Shown one piece after another: positions 11,806 through 25,862 of a stretch of DNA of 64,000 nt. The notes under the pieces are model-generated. The model ran no database searches and was not told the origin of the DNA. It saw only the letters and a program-made list of their open reading frames with translations. Source of the DNA: Camarhynchus parvulus (Eukaryota > Chordata > Aves > Passeriformes > Thraupidae). The stretch spans positions 32,526,352 to 32,590,351 of the forward strand of contig NC_044601.1 in NCBI RefSeq assembly GCF_901933205.1, in the 5' to 3' direction. Position 1 is the first letter of the stretch. Every line of letters begins with the position of its first letter. A program made the position numbers and the translations under genes.

Positions 11806-14800
11806 TGCTTTCATGATGTTCTACTGTTCTTTGATTGATTGCTTATTAATCTACAGTCAGACTCACGGTCTAAAGACGTTAAAGCAATATAGTTACTGTA
11901 GTAAAAAATTAGTGTGATTCTTTTAGATTACTGGGGTTTTTTTAATACCTTTTTAAAAAATCAAGTGAAAGAGACATTGAACCACCCAAAGTAATAAAAG
12001 TAAAATTATTAGAAGGATAAGTAAATTTGTGGAGAAAATGACAGCCAAGTTGAAAGTTGCAAATGTCAACTTAAAATTTTACTAATGTGTTTTTTGAAAA
12101 GGACAGTGTTTTCTAGCTAATGCCAAGGAGTAGATTCAGATTTACTGTGTAACTTGAAGGTGGTTCAAGCATCTGGAATGAAACAAGTTCCCTTTGATGT
12201 GTGAGCTAAACACATTTCTTAAAAGACCTATTGTCTTTCAGAGTCATTTGACCTCATCTGGCAATTTTTTCCTGTTTATTTAGAAAACATAGGCTACAAT
12301 TGCGAGTTTTGTCATATGATGACTAACGTCATCATAATATAATGGAATATTGTGTAAACAAACCAAAAAGCTTATACTTCAAAAGATGCTAGAAGGTGGT
12401 GAATTTGCCAAAAAAAAAAGAGCTGTTTGTGATAGTGTGCAATCCAGTTTGATCTATAAAGTTATGAAATAGATTAATTTGATGAGAAATCGAAACTTAA
12501 AATCAATCTGATTTTGCAAAGATTTAATGATGCCGTCTCTGCTGACATTTCAGATTATTTTATTTTTCCTTTAATTTTGCTTTTTTATATACATGAATGG
12601 GACTGCTAGTTGTTTTCCTGAGGAGCAGAGACAATCATATTTCATCATTTTTTTTCCACTTGAGTCAGTCAGTACATGCCAAGTGATTTTGCTGTAAAAG
12701 CTAAATCCAGAGTACACATGATAATCGGCTTATTAGATGCTAGTTGTAACAGCTCACATTATTAAAAAACTTACCTCTTTTCATTCCCTAGTCTCAATTT
12801 CCTAACTCCTTTAGCTAGAGAAATCATGAGGCGTCATGAACTTTTGGAAACTTAATGAAAGCTGGGCGTGCTGGAGACCTGCTACTTACCTCTGTTGCTT
12901 AAGAGCTGGCATCAAAGCCTGTGCTGGTTTCCTCCTGCTACTGTTGTGATGAAGCCACAGTTTGTAAGATCCTTAATCAGTCAGGAATCTTTAAACAATC
13001 TGCTAAAAACTGCCCAAGTAGGAGACTGAGAAAAATGTGTTTTAGTGAGGGCAGCGGCTTTGGTATCTTGTTGATGGAGATCACAGCATTGGTTAGAACA
13101 TTGTTATAGTGGGCTTAGATATCAGATGTTGCTGATTTAGAATAAATCTGTCACTGAAATTCAGTGGTTTGGAGGCGGTGTCTAGCATTCCAATTTATCT
13201 TGCACATTACCTTAGTTGTGCATCTTTGTGTTTCTTCTGTGTGGGACATGTTTTGACATGAGGCATTTGAAACTCATAGGTCTGCTCTGGCTCATTGAGA
13301 GAGTATTTGGGCTCCTACACTTCAAATGCTCATTGTCACTTTATGGTTCAAAAATTGAATTAAACACTGAAATGTTAAACATGTGCTATTGCTGACTGGA
13401 ATTTTAATATTACTCTGTATGGTGTCTCTTTCATCAACTTTTATATAGTTGATGATGGACTGCAGTGTAACCTCACAGATTTAAAACAGCTGAAAAAAAT
13501 GAGAACACCACAATATTCAGGGAAATGTTTAGAGAACATGCAACCTTTCTTCTTCAAAAATACCACACTGACTTATTGATGATCCTGTACATTCAGCCAT
13601 TGTTTTCACAGTGTTAGTTTGCTGCCTAATGGTCTAGTTGGTAGAGATGGTTGTTAGCTTTTCAGCTTCACATGCATACATGCTTTTGGTTGGTTTTGAC
13701 ATGAATCTGTAGGTTCCTAATTAGGGTGGAAAGTGTGGAGAAATGTGTCTTAAACATTCAATGCACAAAGGCAAATGCAAGGGATACTCTTGCCCTTACA
13801 GCCCCCTTATGTAGAGTTTGATGCAAGATGCTACAAACTTTTTAGGCAATTTTGATGGGTCACTATTGGGAACTGAGACACATCACTCAGACCACAGCTT
13901 GTCTTGAGACACATTCAGATGTTCTGTCTACGAGACTATTTTGGAAGTAGAACAGCATGTATGTGGGAGGACAGAAAACTACCTCTACAGGGTGATAATT
14001 CCTATTTTGAGCAAGTACCTAGCCCTTCCTGTGTGTTAGTGTCTGGAGGATCAGATGGGTGCCAAAGCAGAGGGAGTCTTGCTGCTGGTATTTTTTAAGA
14101 GCAGATACAAAAAGTATGAAAGGTCAAAGAAGGAAAATAAAGGGAAGGGTTTCAGTTTCTCCTCTGACCATCCAGATTCTCCATCTTGAAATTGTTGACT
14201 ATCTTGACTTTGATTAAATCCTTCCCTTAGCTTTCTGCCTTGGGATTTTTTTTTTTTAATCTTTGGCCTGCAACTGCTTTTGAAGTTTCAGCTGAGTTTT
14301 TGAATACCAAGCTAGCAAATGGCTCTGTTTCATACAGTTCTATCATTGAAATGTCCTCAGGGACGCTTATCTTTATTGGTAAAAAGAATCCAAAGTGAAT
14401 TTGCAGATTAAGAGTTTGCTTTTTGCATTGGGTAATCATGAAATTATCACTAGAATAAGTGGTAACAGAAGTTCTCCAAAAAAGGCTTGATTGAGGGTTA
14501 TTTCTGAAACATCAAACACAATAGATGTGAGAACCTATAGTCTGATAGTTCTTATTTAATTAAAATAAATCCATATCGTATCTGTATTATCAGTGTCTTG
14601 ATAGTGCACCCACATAGTGTGAAAGCAAAATATAGTGAAAACAAATAGAGCAGAGGAAAACCAGGAGCATATTCCTTATTTGCATTTGCCCTGTCTATCA
14701 TAAGAGTAGCAGTTGGATGGCTTTACTTTAGCAGTTGGATGGGGTTTATTTTGCTTTAGGAGAGTTTGAGGTTTGGATTTGTTTAGAATGGACAGATGTA

Positions 14801-16998
14801 TTAGCACTAGATCTCCTAGTGTTGCAAAGGGTTAGATGATGTTAAAAGTTATTGTATTTCATTATGTTCTAACTACCATACTGTTACTTAAAAGGCACAC
14901 TTGCAAAGAAGTATCAGAGAGTGAATTGTTTCTTATTGTATTTGATGCCTATGTAGTGACTGAGGTAGAAGTCAAAATTCATCCTCTTGTTGTGCAGACA
15001 AGTATTAAAAGCTGTGTAACTTTCTAGTGTTTATGAATACACAGTCATCTTTTTGCTTTTAAAAAAGAAAGCTTTTTGGAGGCAATGTTAGGTGATTATT
15101 CTCTGACCACAGAAACCCATTCTGCAAGTCAACTCTTTATAGCGTGCAGATGGATAATTTAGTTCTCTACTCACCAGGGAGAGTTTCTGTGTAGGGAGTT
15201 AGCAAGTAAGTTTATTAAATCTCAAATAAGGCTGTGGAGAGGAATTAAATCTTCTTTAGTTAGCATTTGCCTAGAGAGATAGGCCTGTTTTGTGACTGTA
15301 TTCATTTAAGGAAAGTGGAAAGCTATTTTTTGGCTTGGCAAGGTTGCTGAGCCTACCAGCCAACAGTAAGCATTGCTGACTCTACGAAGGCAAGCCTAGC
15401 AGGTGAACGGGGCCTGCTGAAGCCACAGGTATTCCTGCCATAACCCACTGAAATGTGGAGTGTTACTAATACTTTGTTCTATACAATCTCCACTCCTTTT
15501 AATTTAATTTTTTAATAGTCTGAAATTAGAGAAGAAATTGATACAAGACTGGAAAATTAATCTTGGAAGCTCTGTATCGGTTGAGGTGCCAAAGCATGGT
15601 ACATGGTTTTGTTTTTTCCTCATTATGTATCAAGCCAAAATAATATGTCATGAAAAATAATTGTGTCTTGAAGAATAAGGAGAAATTGCGACAAATTTGA
15701 ACAAAACTTCCTCTTCTACAGATAGTTAAAATGAAAGACTAGATAATCTTGATTAAAAAAAGGAAGGTACATCACTTGGCATTTTATATATCGAACACTT
15801 CATATTGATTTGGATCTGGTTGGAAACACATTGCACAAAATCAGACTAGATAGATCAGATCAACATGTTATTTCCTTTCTAATGTATTGTACTGTGCCCT
15901 GTACTTTTGGGACACAGATAAATATGGAATGATATAAAAAATGTGTTTAGATGTATGATATATTAATATAACTTAAGCAACTCATAAATATGCTATGTGC
16001 AGTGTATTTTTACTGCATATGGAATAAATAAAAACGATATGTATAAAACAGTTACTAAAAATTACTCATAACATTTGAGTAAATGCTAAAAAGTTGGCAG
16101 TAGGAAAGTTATCCTTCCCTTGTGATAGCTTGATGATATTAGCGAGTATTAATTTTTAAAAAGTTCTCCTCAATCCAAACATAACTATATCTGTGTTAGT
16201 TTTAGAGGAGAGTGATTAAAACAAGGATTTACTACTTGTGACTTACATACCAAATTTTGTTATTCTCAAAGTGAGGTGCAAAGATCCAGCCCGTCCCTAC
16301 CACTGAGTTTTTGCTCATGTAGACATTGGGGACAGTGGGTATTCTGTTGTCTGGTTTCTAACAGTCTAGTTTACTGAGATCCTAAGGTATAAATAGCCAG
16401 GACATCATATAGCTGGATAAAGAACATTTCTCTGTGGAAGAGTTGGCACTTTTTCTTGTTTTGTAAAGTAGGATAAATTAAATGGGTAAGCAATAGGAGA
16501 AAGATGCCATATGTGTGAATTTTAATAAAGAAGCATTGTTTTCAGTGATTTTGTATTCACAATATGGCCATAATACATCATCCCCCCTGAATTTCTTCAG
16601 TTTCCACCATGGACTTTAGTGCACATTCCTCATCTGCACCTGCAGTACACCTTTCATTTGAGGACTGCCTGCTGCAGGTAGAATCCACACAGACTTTTGT
16701 GTTGTAGGATTCTTTGGAATGCTGTTGTCGCTTATGTTTCACTTAGACTTGGATTTCTGATATGTCTGTCACAGCCATCTCAAAATATCTGGGGTAGAAT
16801 TAGCAGAATGTGCTCTTCTGGAGCTTAACAGATTGCTTTGCTTTTGATACCCACCAAATGTAGGCTGGCACTTGACTTTGGAATATCTTTGTATGAAACT
16901 TCATACAAAAGTTGACTTCACTTGCATCTTCAGCTTTGTTATAAATGATCAAATCGAGAGCTAAATTTATAAGAAAATTTAGCAATTATTTATTAAAT
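11806..16998 (+). other. CDC42SE2: CDC42SE2 intron without recognised exons
   Basis: This AT-rich sequence has no exon or RNA gene that I can support. It contains a 9-base perfect hairpin at 13431-13455 and scattered T-rich and A-rich runs. All open frames are under 75 codons and match nothing known to me. Confidence 0.55.
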
Positions 16999-17530
16999 TG
17001 TCAGTGAAACAGAATTTCGATTGGAAAAAAACCCACCACATCCAAGGGCAGCGTCGAGCCCGGGTTCGACGGTGGGTGAGCACAGATCTGACTTCCGGGA
17101 GTCAGAGTCTCCCCGTTCACACCGACTGCTTTGCGCAGTGAGTTCTTATACAGTTTATTCTGCCTGAGGCAGAGATGACCGAGTGTTCCTTTGTGTCCCT
17201 TCACATGCAGAACCGAGGCCATACATGTGCAGGGTTAGACAAAAGTCCAATCCAGGTGCCTAGATGTTGTCAGAGCACTCCGGAGAAGTCGGCATTCACA
17301 TGTAACAGGGAGGTGCTGGGGGTCAGTGTGGTGGATGCGATTGAGGTGCAGATCGCTCTTGAGTGGCCCGGACATTCCGGGGAAGTCAGAGATCATGGCC
17401 CAGGAAGGTTCCATTCATACATTCTGACATCAAAGACTTGATATTATCTTAACGTTGTCCGGGAGCTAATTGAATGAAAATAAGACTGCTCCGGGCCAGG
17501 GGTGGTCAAAGACATAGCTTGGATTTTACA
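16999..17530 (-). mobile_element. CpG-rich solo LTR of an endogenous retrovirus, antisense
   Basis: A GC- and CpG-rich island of about 500 bases sits in AT-rich intron. Read on the - strand it has LTR layout: a unique region, an AATAAA signal (TTTATT at 17154-17159 on +), an R/U5-like region with a 'gggagactctgactcccgga' inverted repeat, then 'ctcacccaccgtcgaacc'. About 20 CpG dinucleotides remain, against very few in the flanks, which suggests a fairly young insertion. No retroviral protein frame is attached, so this is a solo LTR or fragment. The edges are estimates and I found no target-site duplication. A different repeat class is possible but less likely. Confidence 0.65.
17052..17071. 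repeat. 20-base near-palindrome inside the CpG-rich LTR
   Basis: The arms CGTCGA and TCGACG flank a central CCCGGG. Only one symmetric position pair breaks the perfect symmetry. It falls in the U5-like part of the LTR and is the densest CpG cluster in the window, with five CpGs in 20 bases. Confidence 0.85.
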
Positions 17531-20500
17531 GTATTTTATACATTAATAGCATGAATTATCTCTACCATATACTACAGCTTCTAGCAGGATAGTAATTGCC
17601 AACCTCCCAAGATCTAAATGACATCACTTAATTTTTTTTTAATATGTTTGAGACCTTGGTGTCACTCTGTGTCCTAACTGTTTGGTTTTGGTTTTTTGTG
17701 GTTTTTTTTTTTGGTTTTTGTTGTTGTTGTTGTTTTTGAGAGGACCTCTCATGAAGGTGTTGCCATCACTTACAAAAGGGCTTGAGCTAAAGAAGCACAG
17801 CCTGAGCTCTGGACGAAATCTGGAGATAGTGAAAAAAGATAACGTCTTCCTGGAAAGCCAAAAATACAGGGGAGTAGAAAGTAAATTTTACATACTTCTG
17901 GACCCATCAGTATGTTTAAAGAAACAAATTACAGTTTAGAATTTCTTGCCACAAAAAGTCTTTGGAACTGTGAAAAACAGGATTTCAGTGAAATGTTTGT
18001 GGCTTTGCTGAAGCCCAGGTTGAATACATGGTATAATTAGTTTAACATTTTAGGCAAAAGTTTAAAATTGTTTAAAGTTTCAAGAAACTTGCAGGCTTAA
18101 AATATTTTGTGTGATGCATTTCTAATCTTGTATTTCGAAGCAAATGCTACTGTGTGGGTGCAAAGCATCACTTTCACGCTAAGAATAGAAAAGATCAATT
18201 TTTACTTCATTTCTATGGTAACTGAATTGTGATCCTGTTTCATTGCATCTAGTACACATTCAGAACAGGGCTTCTTAGGTGGATCTTCACACTATTTCCA
18301 TTCCTCTCAAGACATTTAACACACAAGCCTGCATCTCTTCTGCTTCAATTTCAAGATCAGTTTTTCTTTTCATGGTGTAAAGATTGCGTGGTATCTACTT
18401 TGCAATCCAAATTCTTCAGCTTTCTGTCAAGGGAACAAACTGAGTAAAGCCATTAATGATGGCACTTCATGGTATACTTCCAGGATCCTTTTACAGGTCT
18501 TTTCCTCTCATCTCATCTGCCTGGAGGCAGGCAACCCTGTCACTCCTTGCCCTCCTAGTAAAAGGGGATGTGCTTTGGCACAAGGCAAAGGGGGAAAAAT
18601 ATTGTAATACAGATTTTAAATGTTTTTTGTCCACTGATACCGAGTGTTTTAGCAACTTGACCTAAACTGTAAGAAAAGATAACAGTCAAGTTAGCTAATC
18701 ATAATATGAACCTTCTTCTGTTTCCCTCCTGCTAGGAAAAAAATCCACAGGGAATGCAAATAGGGGACACAGGACTCATTGTAGTTAGGCTGACATTTAG
18801 TTAGGTTGTGGCATTTATTTCTTTAGTCAGAAACATCTTGAAAACAAAGCTTTAGGTGGTACAAATACTCAGGGGTGTGTATGTTGAAGTTCTTTGCACT
18901 AGTGTCATAAACATTCATTTGTTTTATAGATGACCTTTAGTCACATTTCATGACTACTTATTACTAAATCAGTGGTGTGTAAATGTATTCTAGGGGTAAT
19001 TAATTATGGTATGATGTCAGACAATTTGAGGTATGTGGGTGAAGCCTAGTGCCATTAAATTTTGCTGAGCCCTGTCAGTATTTTTTATTTATTTTTTAAC
19101 ATGAAGTATTTTATGTGTCTTTCCCTCCTGAAAGTAATGGTGATTATCTCAGCTGATCAGCCACAGCTTCTGTGGCCCTGGAGAAGACAGGGGCCCCTTC
19201 CCAAGCAGTGCACTTTTAACTCCCAGAACACAAAGTGAGTCCTTCACCACAACAAATCAGTCATGTAAAAAGGCTTGTGAGCTGCACAAGGAGAGAGCAT
19301 GGAAAACCACAGATGGTAGAGGGAAATCAGCATAACTATGTTTAATTTCTTCCTAAGTAGGAGATGAATATGCTGCTTCTTTGAAATTCAGTTTGCTGAA
19401 AAAAATCGATCTCCTGTGTTAATTCTTACATTAGCATACATACATTGTTATGCATGTATTATTACAGATACAAGGCCCCCAAAAATACAACCTCAGAATA
19501 AAATCCTGGCAAAGCTAATATTTCTGGTGTCCTCTGTAAAAGCTTTTTTTTAACCTTTTCAAGCATGTTCCCCTACTGCTTTCTCCTGTGTTACACTCCT
19601 CGTAAAGAGATTATTTTTTGCAGTGCTCCCAATGTCTTTACACATTCTAATTGGTCCGTTTGGTTGTGGCTGAGACCATGTCTACAGGAACAGCACATTC
19701 TAGTAGGATCAGCTGTGTAGGATAGCAGAACAGTTGCTGCTGGGGAGTCATGATGTGTATTACATGTCTTGTGATCTACTGCAGCCTGGCTCACCTGGTT
19801 CATTTGCCTCAATGTCTGATAGCAGTGGGAGAACATCAGTTAGTCTTCAAGTTCAGCTACATTTTAAAAAAAGTGTAATTTTTGCACTCCATTAGGGTTA
19901 GTCTAAAATTAAAATTGAATCATGATAAGTGAGAAGTGGTAAAGTTGCTTCAAAAGCATTCTCAGGATCCAAGCTAAAACAGTAATGTAATTGGAAGATG
20001 GGTACGCCTGCAGGAAAAAAAAAAAGTAAATCAATTTTTTATTCACTTTCACAGTGATCTATTTTGTGGCACTGCATTTAAATACTGTTCCACAGCTTCA
20101 TGGAACTCACATCAGTGGGCACATGTCAGGCAGATGTAGCAGGCTGGTGGCCTCTGAAAAGGAACTTAGTTAAGATAAGAGACGTGGTTTGTTGGCAGTG
20201 CAGTTTAAGTAGTGGTTACTGGTTGACTACCTGATGATTAGTGGAGAAACATTTATAGTCATTCACAAGATCCAGCACTTGTTAATGGCATGCCAGTGAT
20301 CTTAACAAGTTAGGGAGTAAAATAAATTACTTTGAACAGAAAAAAAAAAAATTAAATTGTCTTAAAAACTCATGAACAAGATAAGAAAAGTCTAAAGTCT
20401 TTGAGTTTGTCTATATCTTCTCTGCATCAAAAATCTATTAAAATGAATTATGGACGTATTGTGTAGATACATACATTTGGTTGCTGTTTTTTTAAAAGAG

Positions 20501-22108
20501 GGAGGGGGCAACTGCTACAGGCATTAAATAATTTTAAGTGTTTTAATTTAAGCAATGTATTTTTATACAGCTGTCTAGATCATGTGTCAGCATTACAGGA
20601 TATTACAGTAGAGGATGGTGTAATACAATTTTTTTACAGCTGGAATATTTTATTTGATCAATTGATTGATTCCAATTCCAAAATTCTTTGGAATTAGAGA
20701 AAACTAGTAGTTTTAGCTTAGATCAGATCATTGTATTTAGCTGTTCCCTCAGAATTTTATGTGTTCCTCCTCATCCCAGCTATTCATAGCATGCAAGAAG
20801 GTACTGAAACCTACTGAAATCTCCTTTTGTAATAGGGAAAAGGAGCAGGACAGGACTAAATGTGTTCTGTACTTGCTGGCTAAACCTTATGATGTATTCT
20901 CATAGGTATGGGCTCTGATTCATAAAGATTTCATCTGTAGCTATTGAAATAGTAGTTAGCCCACTCGAGGCATGTACCCTCCTGCCTTGAGTCTGTGTGG
21001 TCTTACAACCTCATAGCCAATTAGAAATAGAGATCATTAAAAACAAGACCAAATGAACTTTAAGGTAATAGGAAGGTTTCACTTGAGGTCAAGTTTTTAG
21101 CTCTTAAAGTCTACTTTGTACAACATACCTTAAAGTGAGATATTGGAATTGTGAACTTTTTTTTTCTAAATGCAGGCATTTTTCAGAGTATGGGCATATG
21201 GTGACTACACACTGCACGAATTGCTCCGTGTAAGCTCCTGGCTGTGGCCTAAGAAATGAGGATAGGGTTTTCTTGTTTTTATCCTTTAAATGCAATGCTT
21301 AGCTGGAGGCAGGCAACCAAAGCAGCTTTAATTAGAGAAATTCTTTACTGCCTCTAATTTTTTTACTTCCATGTTATTAGATTACTGAAAAATGAAGCTG
21401 TGACTCTGAAAATTGGGAAGCAGAGTTTAAGCAATTTTTGCTTTCTGTCGCATGGTATAGGAATCAGAAGAGTCCCTGAGCTGGCATTTTGCCTTAGTAC
21501 TGCACTGCACCCCTTCAGCTCACAGTCGAGAATCATGCATACTGGAAGTGATCTTAAGTGTATGTGTTCAGAGTTCAGTAAAGATACATCTGTGACTAGC
21601 CTTGATCAAACTCAAGGCACTGTTCTGGACATTGCCATGAAGTATATTGCAAACAGTAATATCAGGGCATGCAGATAAGAAATTCTGTAAGTTTGTGGCT
21701 TCATAGACTATTCTAACACACTTTAATCATTAATTCTTGTTTTGAATTACTCAAATTTGATCTGTCCCACCATGATTTAAATACAAATATAGGCAGAAGT
21801 TACTGTATGAAACATTGCAAATACTGGTTAATAAATGTGGAATTTATTAGGGTTATTAAGAAATGTTTTGTTGGCCTAAATGCTGGGAGTGGTATCCATG
21901 CTTGTTGGTACACACCCTCCAAGTAAAAAGGACAGTAATACCAGTGAGTTGGTTAACCTCAGAATTTGGTCTCTGTTTTTTGACTCTGTTAAAGTACCTT
22001 ACAGTATATGCAATATCCTTCCTATAGATGGTTAACTTCTGCCTTTATGACATGTACAGTTTTTGCCTTTTCAGTGAATTTCAGATATTTTCTTTACCTT
22101 TCTTTCAG
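17531..22108 (+). other. CDC42SE2: CDC42SE2 intron, 3' part before the acceptor
   Basis: No extra exon is recognised. A T/G-rich low-complexity tract with GTT triplets lies at about 17682-17740, and short A runs occur near 20010 and 20340. The intron ends in a pyrimidine-rich tract and AG at 22107-22108, a good acceptor. The open frame that begins at 22028 runs through this acceptor, but its first 27 codons are intron. Confidence 0.7.
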
Positions 22109-22210
22109 AAAAGACGACGGCGGATTGATCGAAGCATGATTGGGGAGCCGACAAACTTTGTTCACACAGCTCATGTAGGATCTGGAGACCTGTTCAGTGG
22201 AATGAATTCA
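22109..22210 (+). CDS. CDC42SE2: CDC42 small effector protein 2, middle coding exon (polybasic and CRIB region)
   Basis: These 102 bases are exactly 34 codons, phase 0 at both ends, and encode residues 19-52 of the 84-residue family protein. The product is a small adaptor that binds GTP-bound CDC42 at the plasma membrane and influences actin organisation, notably in T cells and in phagocytosis. The exon opens with the basic cluster Lys-Arg-Arg-Arg-Arg (residues 19-23), which in the family cooperates with palmitoylated cysteines for membrane binding. The CRIB motif follows at residues 29-42: Ile-Gly-Glu-Pro, then Phe35, His37, His40, Val41 and Gly42, all the usual key positions. The exon is bounded by AG at 22107-22108 and GTAAGC at 22211. 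Identity to mammalian SPEC2 is complete as far as I recall. CDC42SE1 is the alternative paralogue but fits less well. Confidence 0.97.
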
Positions 22211-25200
22211 GTAAGCATGAGTGGATGAACATCATTTCATATTAGACAGAATACAGGAGCACTGTATTTGTATGTTGTAGCTGAAGCAAGGAGTCTTTCA
22301 GCTATAAGAAAGCATCGGTATGAAACTGAAGAATGACCTTATAGCATTTTAATTCCAAGTCCTAAACACTAGCATTCAAGAATACGGATTATTTTTTAAT
22401 TCCTATATTTACTGATAACACATTTTAGATGCTGTATAAATTATATAGAATACTTTATAACTAAAAATCCTCTCTGATTATATGTATGAACCAAAACAGA
22501 TGTATACTTGAAAATATATTCAGGTATTATATAGAAAAATCCAAGTGTCTTATAGTTAACTAGATTTCTTACCTTAAATGCCTCAAGCTGTTTTAAATAT
22601 ACTTCATGTAGAACTCTAACTTACCTCAGTTTATGGTGCAAACAAATTCATGTTTGGGTGCTCTTGCTGAGCTTTTTCTATATTCTGTAGCCCTCTTTGC
22701 AGTGTGAATTATTTCAAGAGCAAACAGTGTCACAGTAAGATTTTGTGGGTTCCTGTAGAAGATGGCCACAATAAATATTTTTGGCTGTCTGAAAGTGAAA
22801 AAACAGAAGCTAAGATAAATAATGAAAATGAGCTTATGGAAAGAGGTGTATGTTTTACAGCTTCAAATTTCTGTGAAATATCAATCTGTCTCTAAGGTCA
22901 ATAATATAAAATATAGAAAATGGTTGTATGTAGATGAAAAGTACTTCTTGACTTTATTAATAGTCATTAAAGGAAAACATATTTGGAGATGACAAAGACT
23001 TGTTGACAAAGAGGAAAAATCTCTCTGTCAGAAATATCAGAATGGAAAGCGGAGCTAAAAAAGCTTAAATGTAAGCAAGGGAAGTAATTTTTATCTTCAG
23101 CTAGTTTAAGTTGGTGTTACTGAGATCACACAAAAATTTTTTCTAACTTGGCATGTAATGAGGAAGGATATAGCTAGAAAATTCAACATCATAAAATATT
23201 TTTCAAAAACAACATAGTGGGCTGGAAATGATTTTTAGTAAAACCTCTGTAAGCAAGTTAAATGGCCAAACACAAATTCCACTTGATACAATTTAGTTAA
23301 AGCTGATTCCTTATTTAATGGGATATGTTACATTAATATTTAAAGCCATTATAAATTGAAAAAAACAATTACTGAAAAAGCAAAAGCCACACTTTAAAAA
23401 AGTAATCAAACAAGCTGGTCGCATAGTCTATTATTTTGCTTTCACAATACATGGTGAAATTTCTTTCCTCTGATGCTTCATATTCTTCAGTTCAGTCTTT
23501 GATTTCATGTATTTCATGTAGTTTTCAATTGTTTTCTTTCTCAAGATCTGTCTGTACTGTTTCCTAATTGTAAAAGGGAGGGTAAAAAAAAGGAAATAGG
23601 TAAATTTAATGAGATGCATAAGCAACACAACAGTTTGCATGTCCCTTAATGGGTACAATCCTCTTTCCTTTCCAAAATCTTTAAGATCCTTAAGTCCCAT
23701 CTAAATTAGACATAAGAGAGAAGAACCTTGCTCTTGCATATCATCAGAGAAAGGCAATGGCATCTTTGGGAAAGAAAAAAACCAAAAATTACATCTCACA
23801 GTGCTTGTTCTTACTGCTCAGCCTCAAAAGGAGGGTGCTTCAGAAAGAATGCCACCGTAAAAGCCTACAAATGTAGGACCTTTTTTGCATAGCAATTTTA
23901 AAATTGTATGTCTCCTACAAAAGTTTTCATATACAAAATAGCTACTGAAATGTTAATGCAGACTAGTTCCATTTGTTGCATTCTCTGTTTTAAGGGCAGT
24001 AGTCTCTGAATTTAAGACTGATACTTCCTTATCCAGGTACTCATGTGTGACTCATGAAATTAGTCTAACTTTTAGAAATACTCTTGAAAACCTATACTTC
24101 AGTCCAGCAATTTGTGTTGATTTGCTGCTCTCCAAAATTTTCAAGTCTTGTAAGCAAGTTTTTAGGTGGAAAGGTGATATGGCCTGCAGATTTTTGTAGG
24201 TTTTTTTATGCCGGATTCAGCGTTCATTCAGATAAAATTACCAGCATCCTATATTCACTCTTGTGAATACATTTATGTGTAGATTCATTATTTTCTGAGG
24301 AAAAAACTTGAATTGAGACTTTGTTTTTTTCCATGGGCAGCAAAAGATGCTTAGTGAAGAAGATGAGTGGTGTGGTAGAATATGAAAGTTCTTAAATACG
24401 TCCCCATGCACTTCAGCACACTCTTTTACTGAGTTTGTAGTCTTTGATGTCAGATGCCCTAGAAAATTGGCCCTGAACACTTTTCCCTGAAGAAAAATAA
24501 GATTATAGTATTGCATTGCTGCAGCTGTATCACTTATTTCAGCAAAAGGCCAAAGTATAAAATGGTTTTACATTGCACTTCTTAAATACATAAAAAAACC
24601 ACAATCCTTTGCATAGCATTGCAGTATGCCATTGAGGATACAGATCAAAAAAACAGGCTCTTTTATCGCATAGGTTTGACAAACTGCATGGAAGAATGAG
24701 TTTGCTGATGCATTCTGTACATGTGCTTGTGTTTTGTTTGCTGTGGAAAAGAAAATATATTTCTTTCATCTTTGTAGACAGAGAATATCATGCAAGCTGC
24801 TTGGAAATTTCTCCTGTGCTGTTTTAACACAGCACAGTGATATTCCAGTAGTGTTTTTAGGTCTCTGTGAAGGAGGAGCATAGATGAAATAATTGCAAGT
24901 GGTGCCCTGCAGGCATAGCTTTGAATGAATGTTATTTTCCACTCTTTGTGTAGTTGTTATGTATGCTCTGGGATGCAGAGAAGAAAGGGCCAAACCTTTA
25001 AGATTCAAGTTGTCTTCCTGCAGGCACTTGGACATTATTATTTTGACTCATGCAACACAACCAGGAAAGAACTATGGGTTTCCTTTTCTGTTTGTTGATA
25101 GAGCCAGTGAAAGTCATAGCAGGATGTGCATGTGTTCAAACATGGGGCATGAAAAGGGGGGCACGAAGATTTATATGCATCAGACTAAAAATACCTTCAA

Positions 25201-25862
25201 ATAAGCTGTGTTCAGGAAAGTTCACATTTACTGTGGTTTAAAAAGTAGATATCCTCCATTTAAAGGATCAGTATCAATTAAGGCAAGCATTGTATGTTGT
25301 CACATAAATAGATAAATCAAAAATGTTCCACAAACCAAAAGTTCCATTTTTGGATTTAGGAAATTCTAGTTTGGCCCCGTTTTAATGATCTGAATTAGCC
25401 ATACAGATATTTGCAGGTTGGATATTATACCTTTAATATAATGATGTTTACTTAGTGATAAATGTGTGATTCATTATACCTACCTGAGAACATTTTCCAT
25501 ATAACAAGATAAATTTTAGTTTGTCAGGTGGCGTCAAGGCCAGTAAAAGATTTGATTTTTCAATTTTTTATTAATCAAGTGGGTCAGTGAAACCATGAAT
25601 CAGCCAGTTTTCTTTAGGACAGAGGAAAAACTTTTGCCTCAGCACCACTTCTTTGATCTTTTTTGCTGAGCTACATGCTGAAGTTAAAATTTCAGCAAGC
25701 TTTGGATGCACGTGTCCTTGTGCAAAAGTAATATAGCTTTACTGGTAACAAAGGAGAGCTTGGAAACCAAACCTAGAGAAAAAATAAAATTAAAAGCAAG
25801 AAGATGCTACAACTCATTGTTCTTCATCTTTCTTCTACCCCTCTTTTCCCTTCTATCCCCAG
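22211..25862 (+). other. CDC42SE2: CDC42SE2 intron between the last two coding exons
   Basis: This 3652-base intron starts GTAAGC and ends in a pyrimidine tract followed by CCCCAG. It is AT-rich, with no exon, LTR or CR1 fragment that I recognise. Open frames on either strand are under 95 codons, overlap one another in the 24238-25241 area, and look random. Confidence 0.85.

Noticed and set aside
17052..17090. tRNA-like T-arm (GGTTCGA) in the CpG-rich block
   Set aside because: No complementary 5-base T-stem, anticodon arm or acceptor stem could be drawn on either strand. The near-palindrome inside an LTR explains the motif.
22028..22108. ATG at 22028 as the start of a 66-codon protein containing the CRIB motif
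   Set aside because: The first 27 codons are intronic and end at a good splice acceptor. The family N-terminus is different and comes from an upstream exon.
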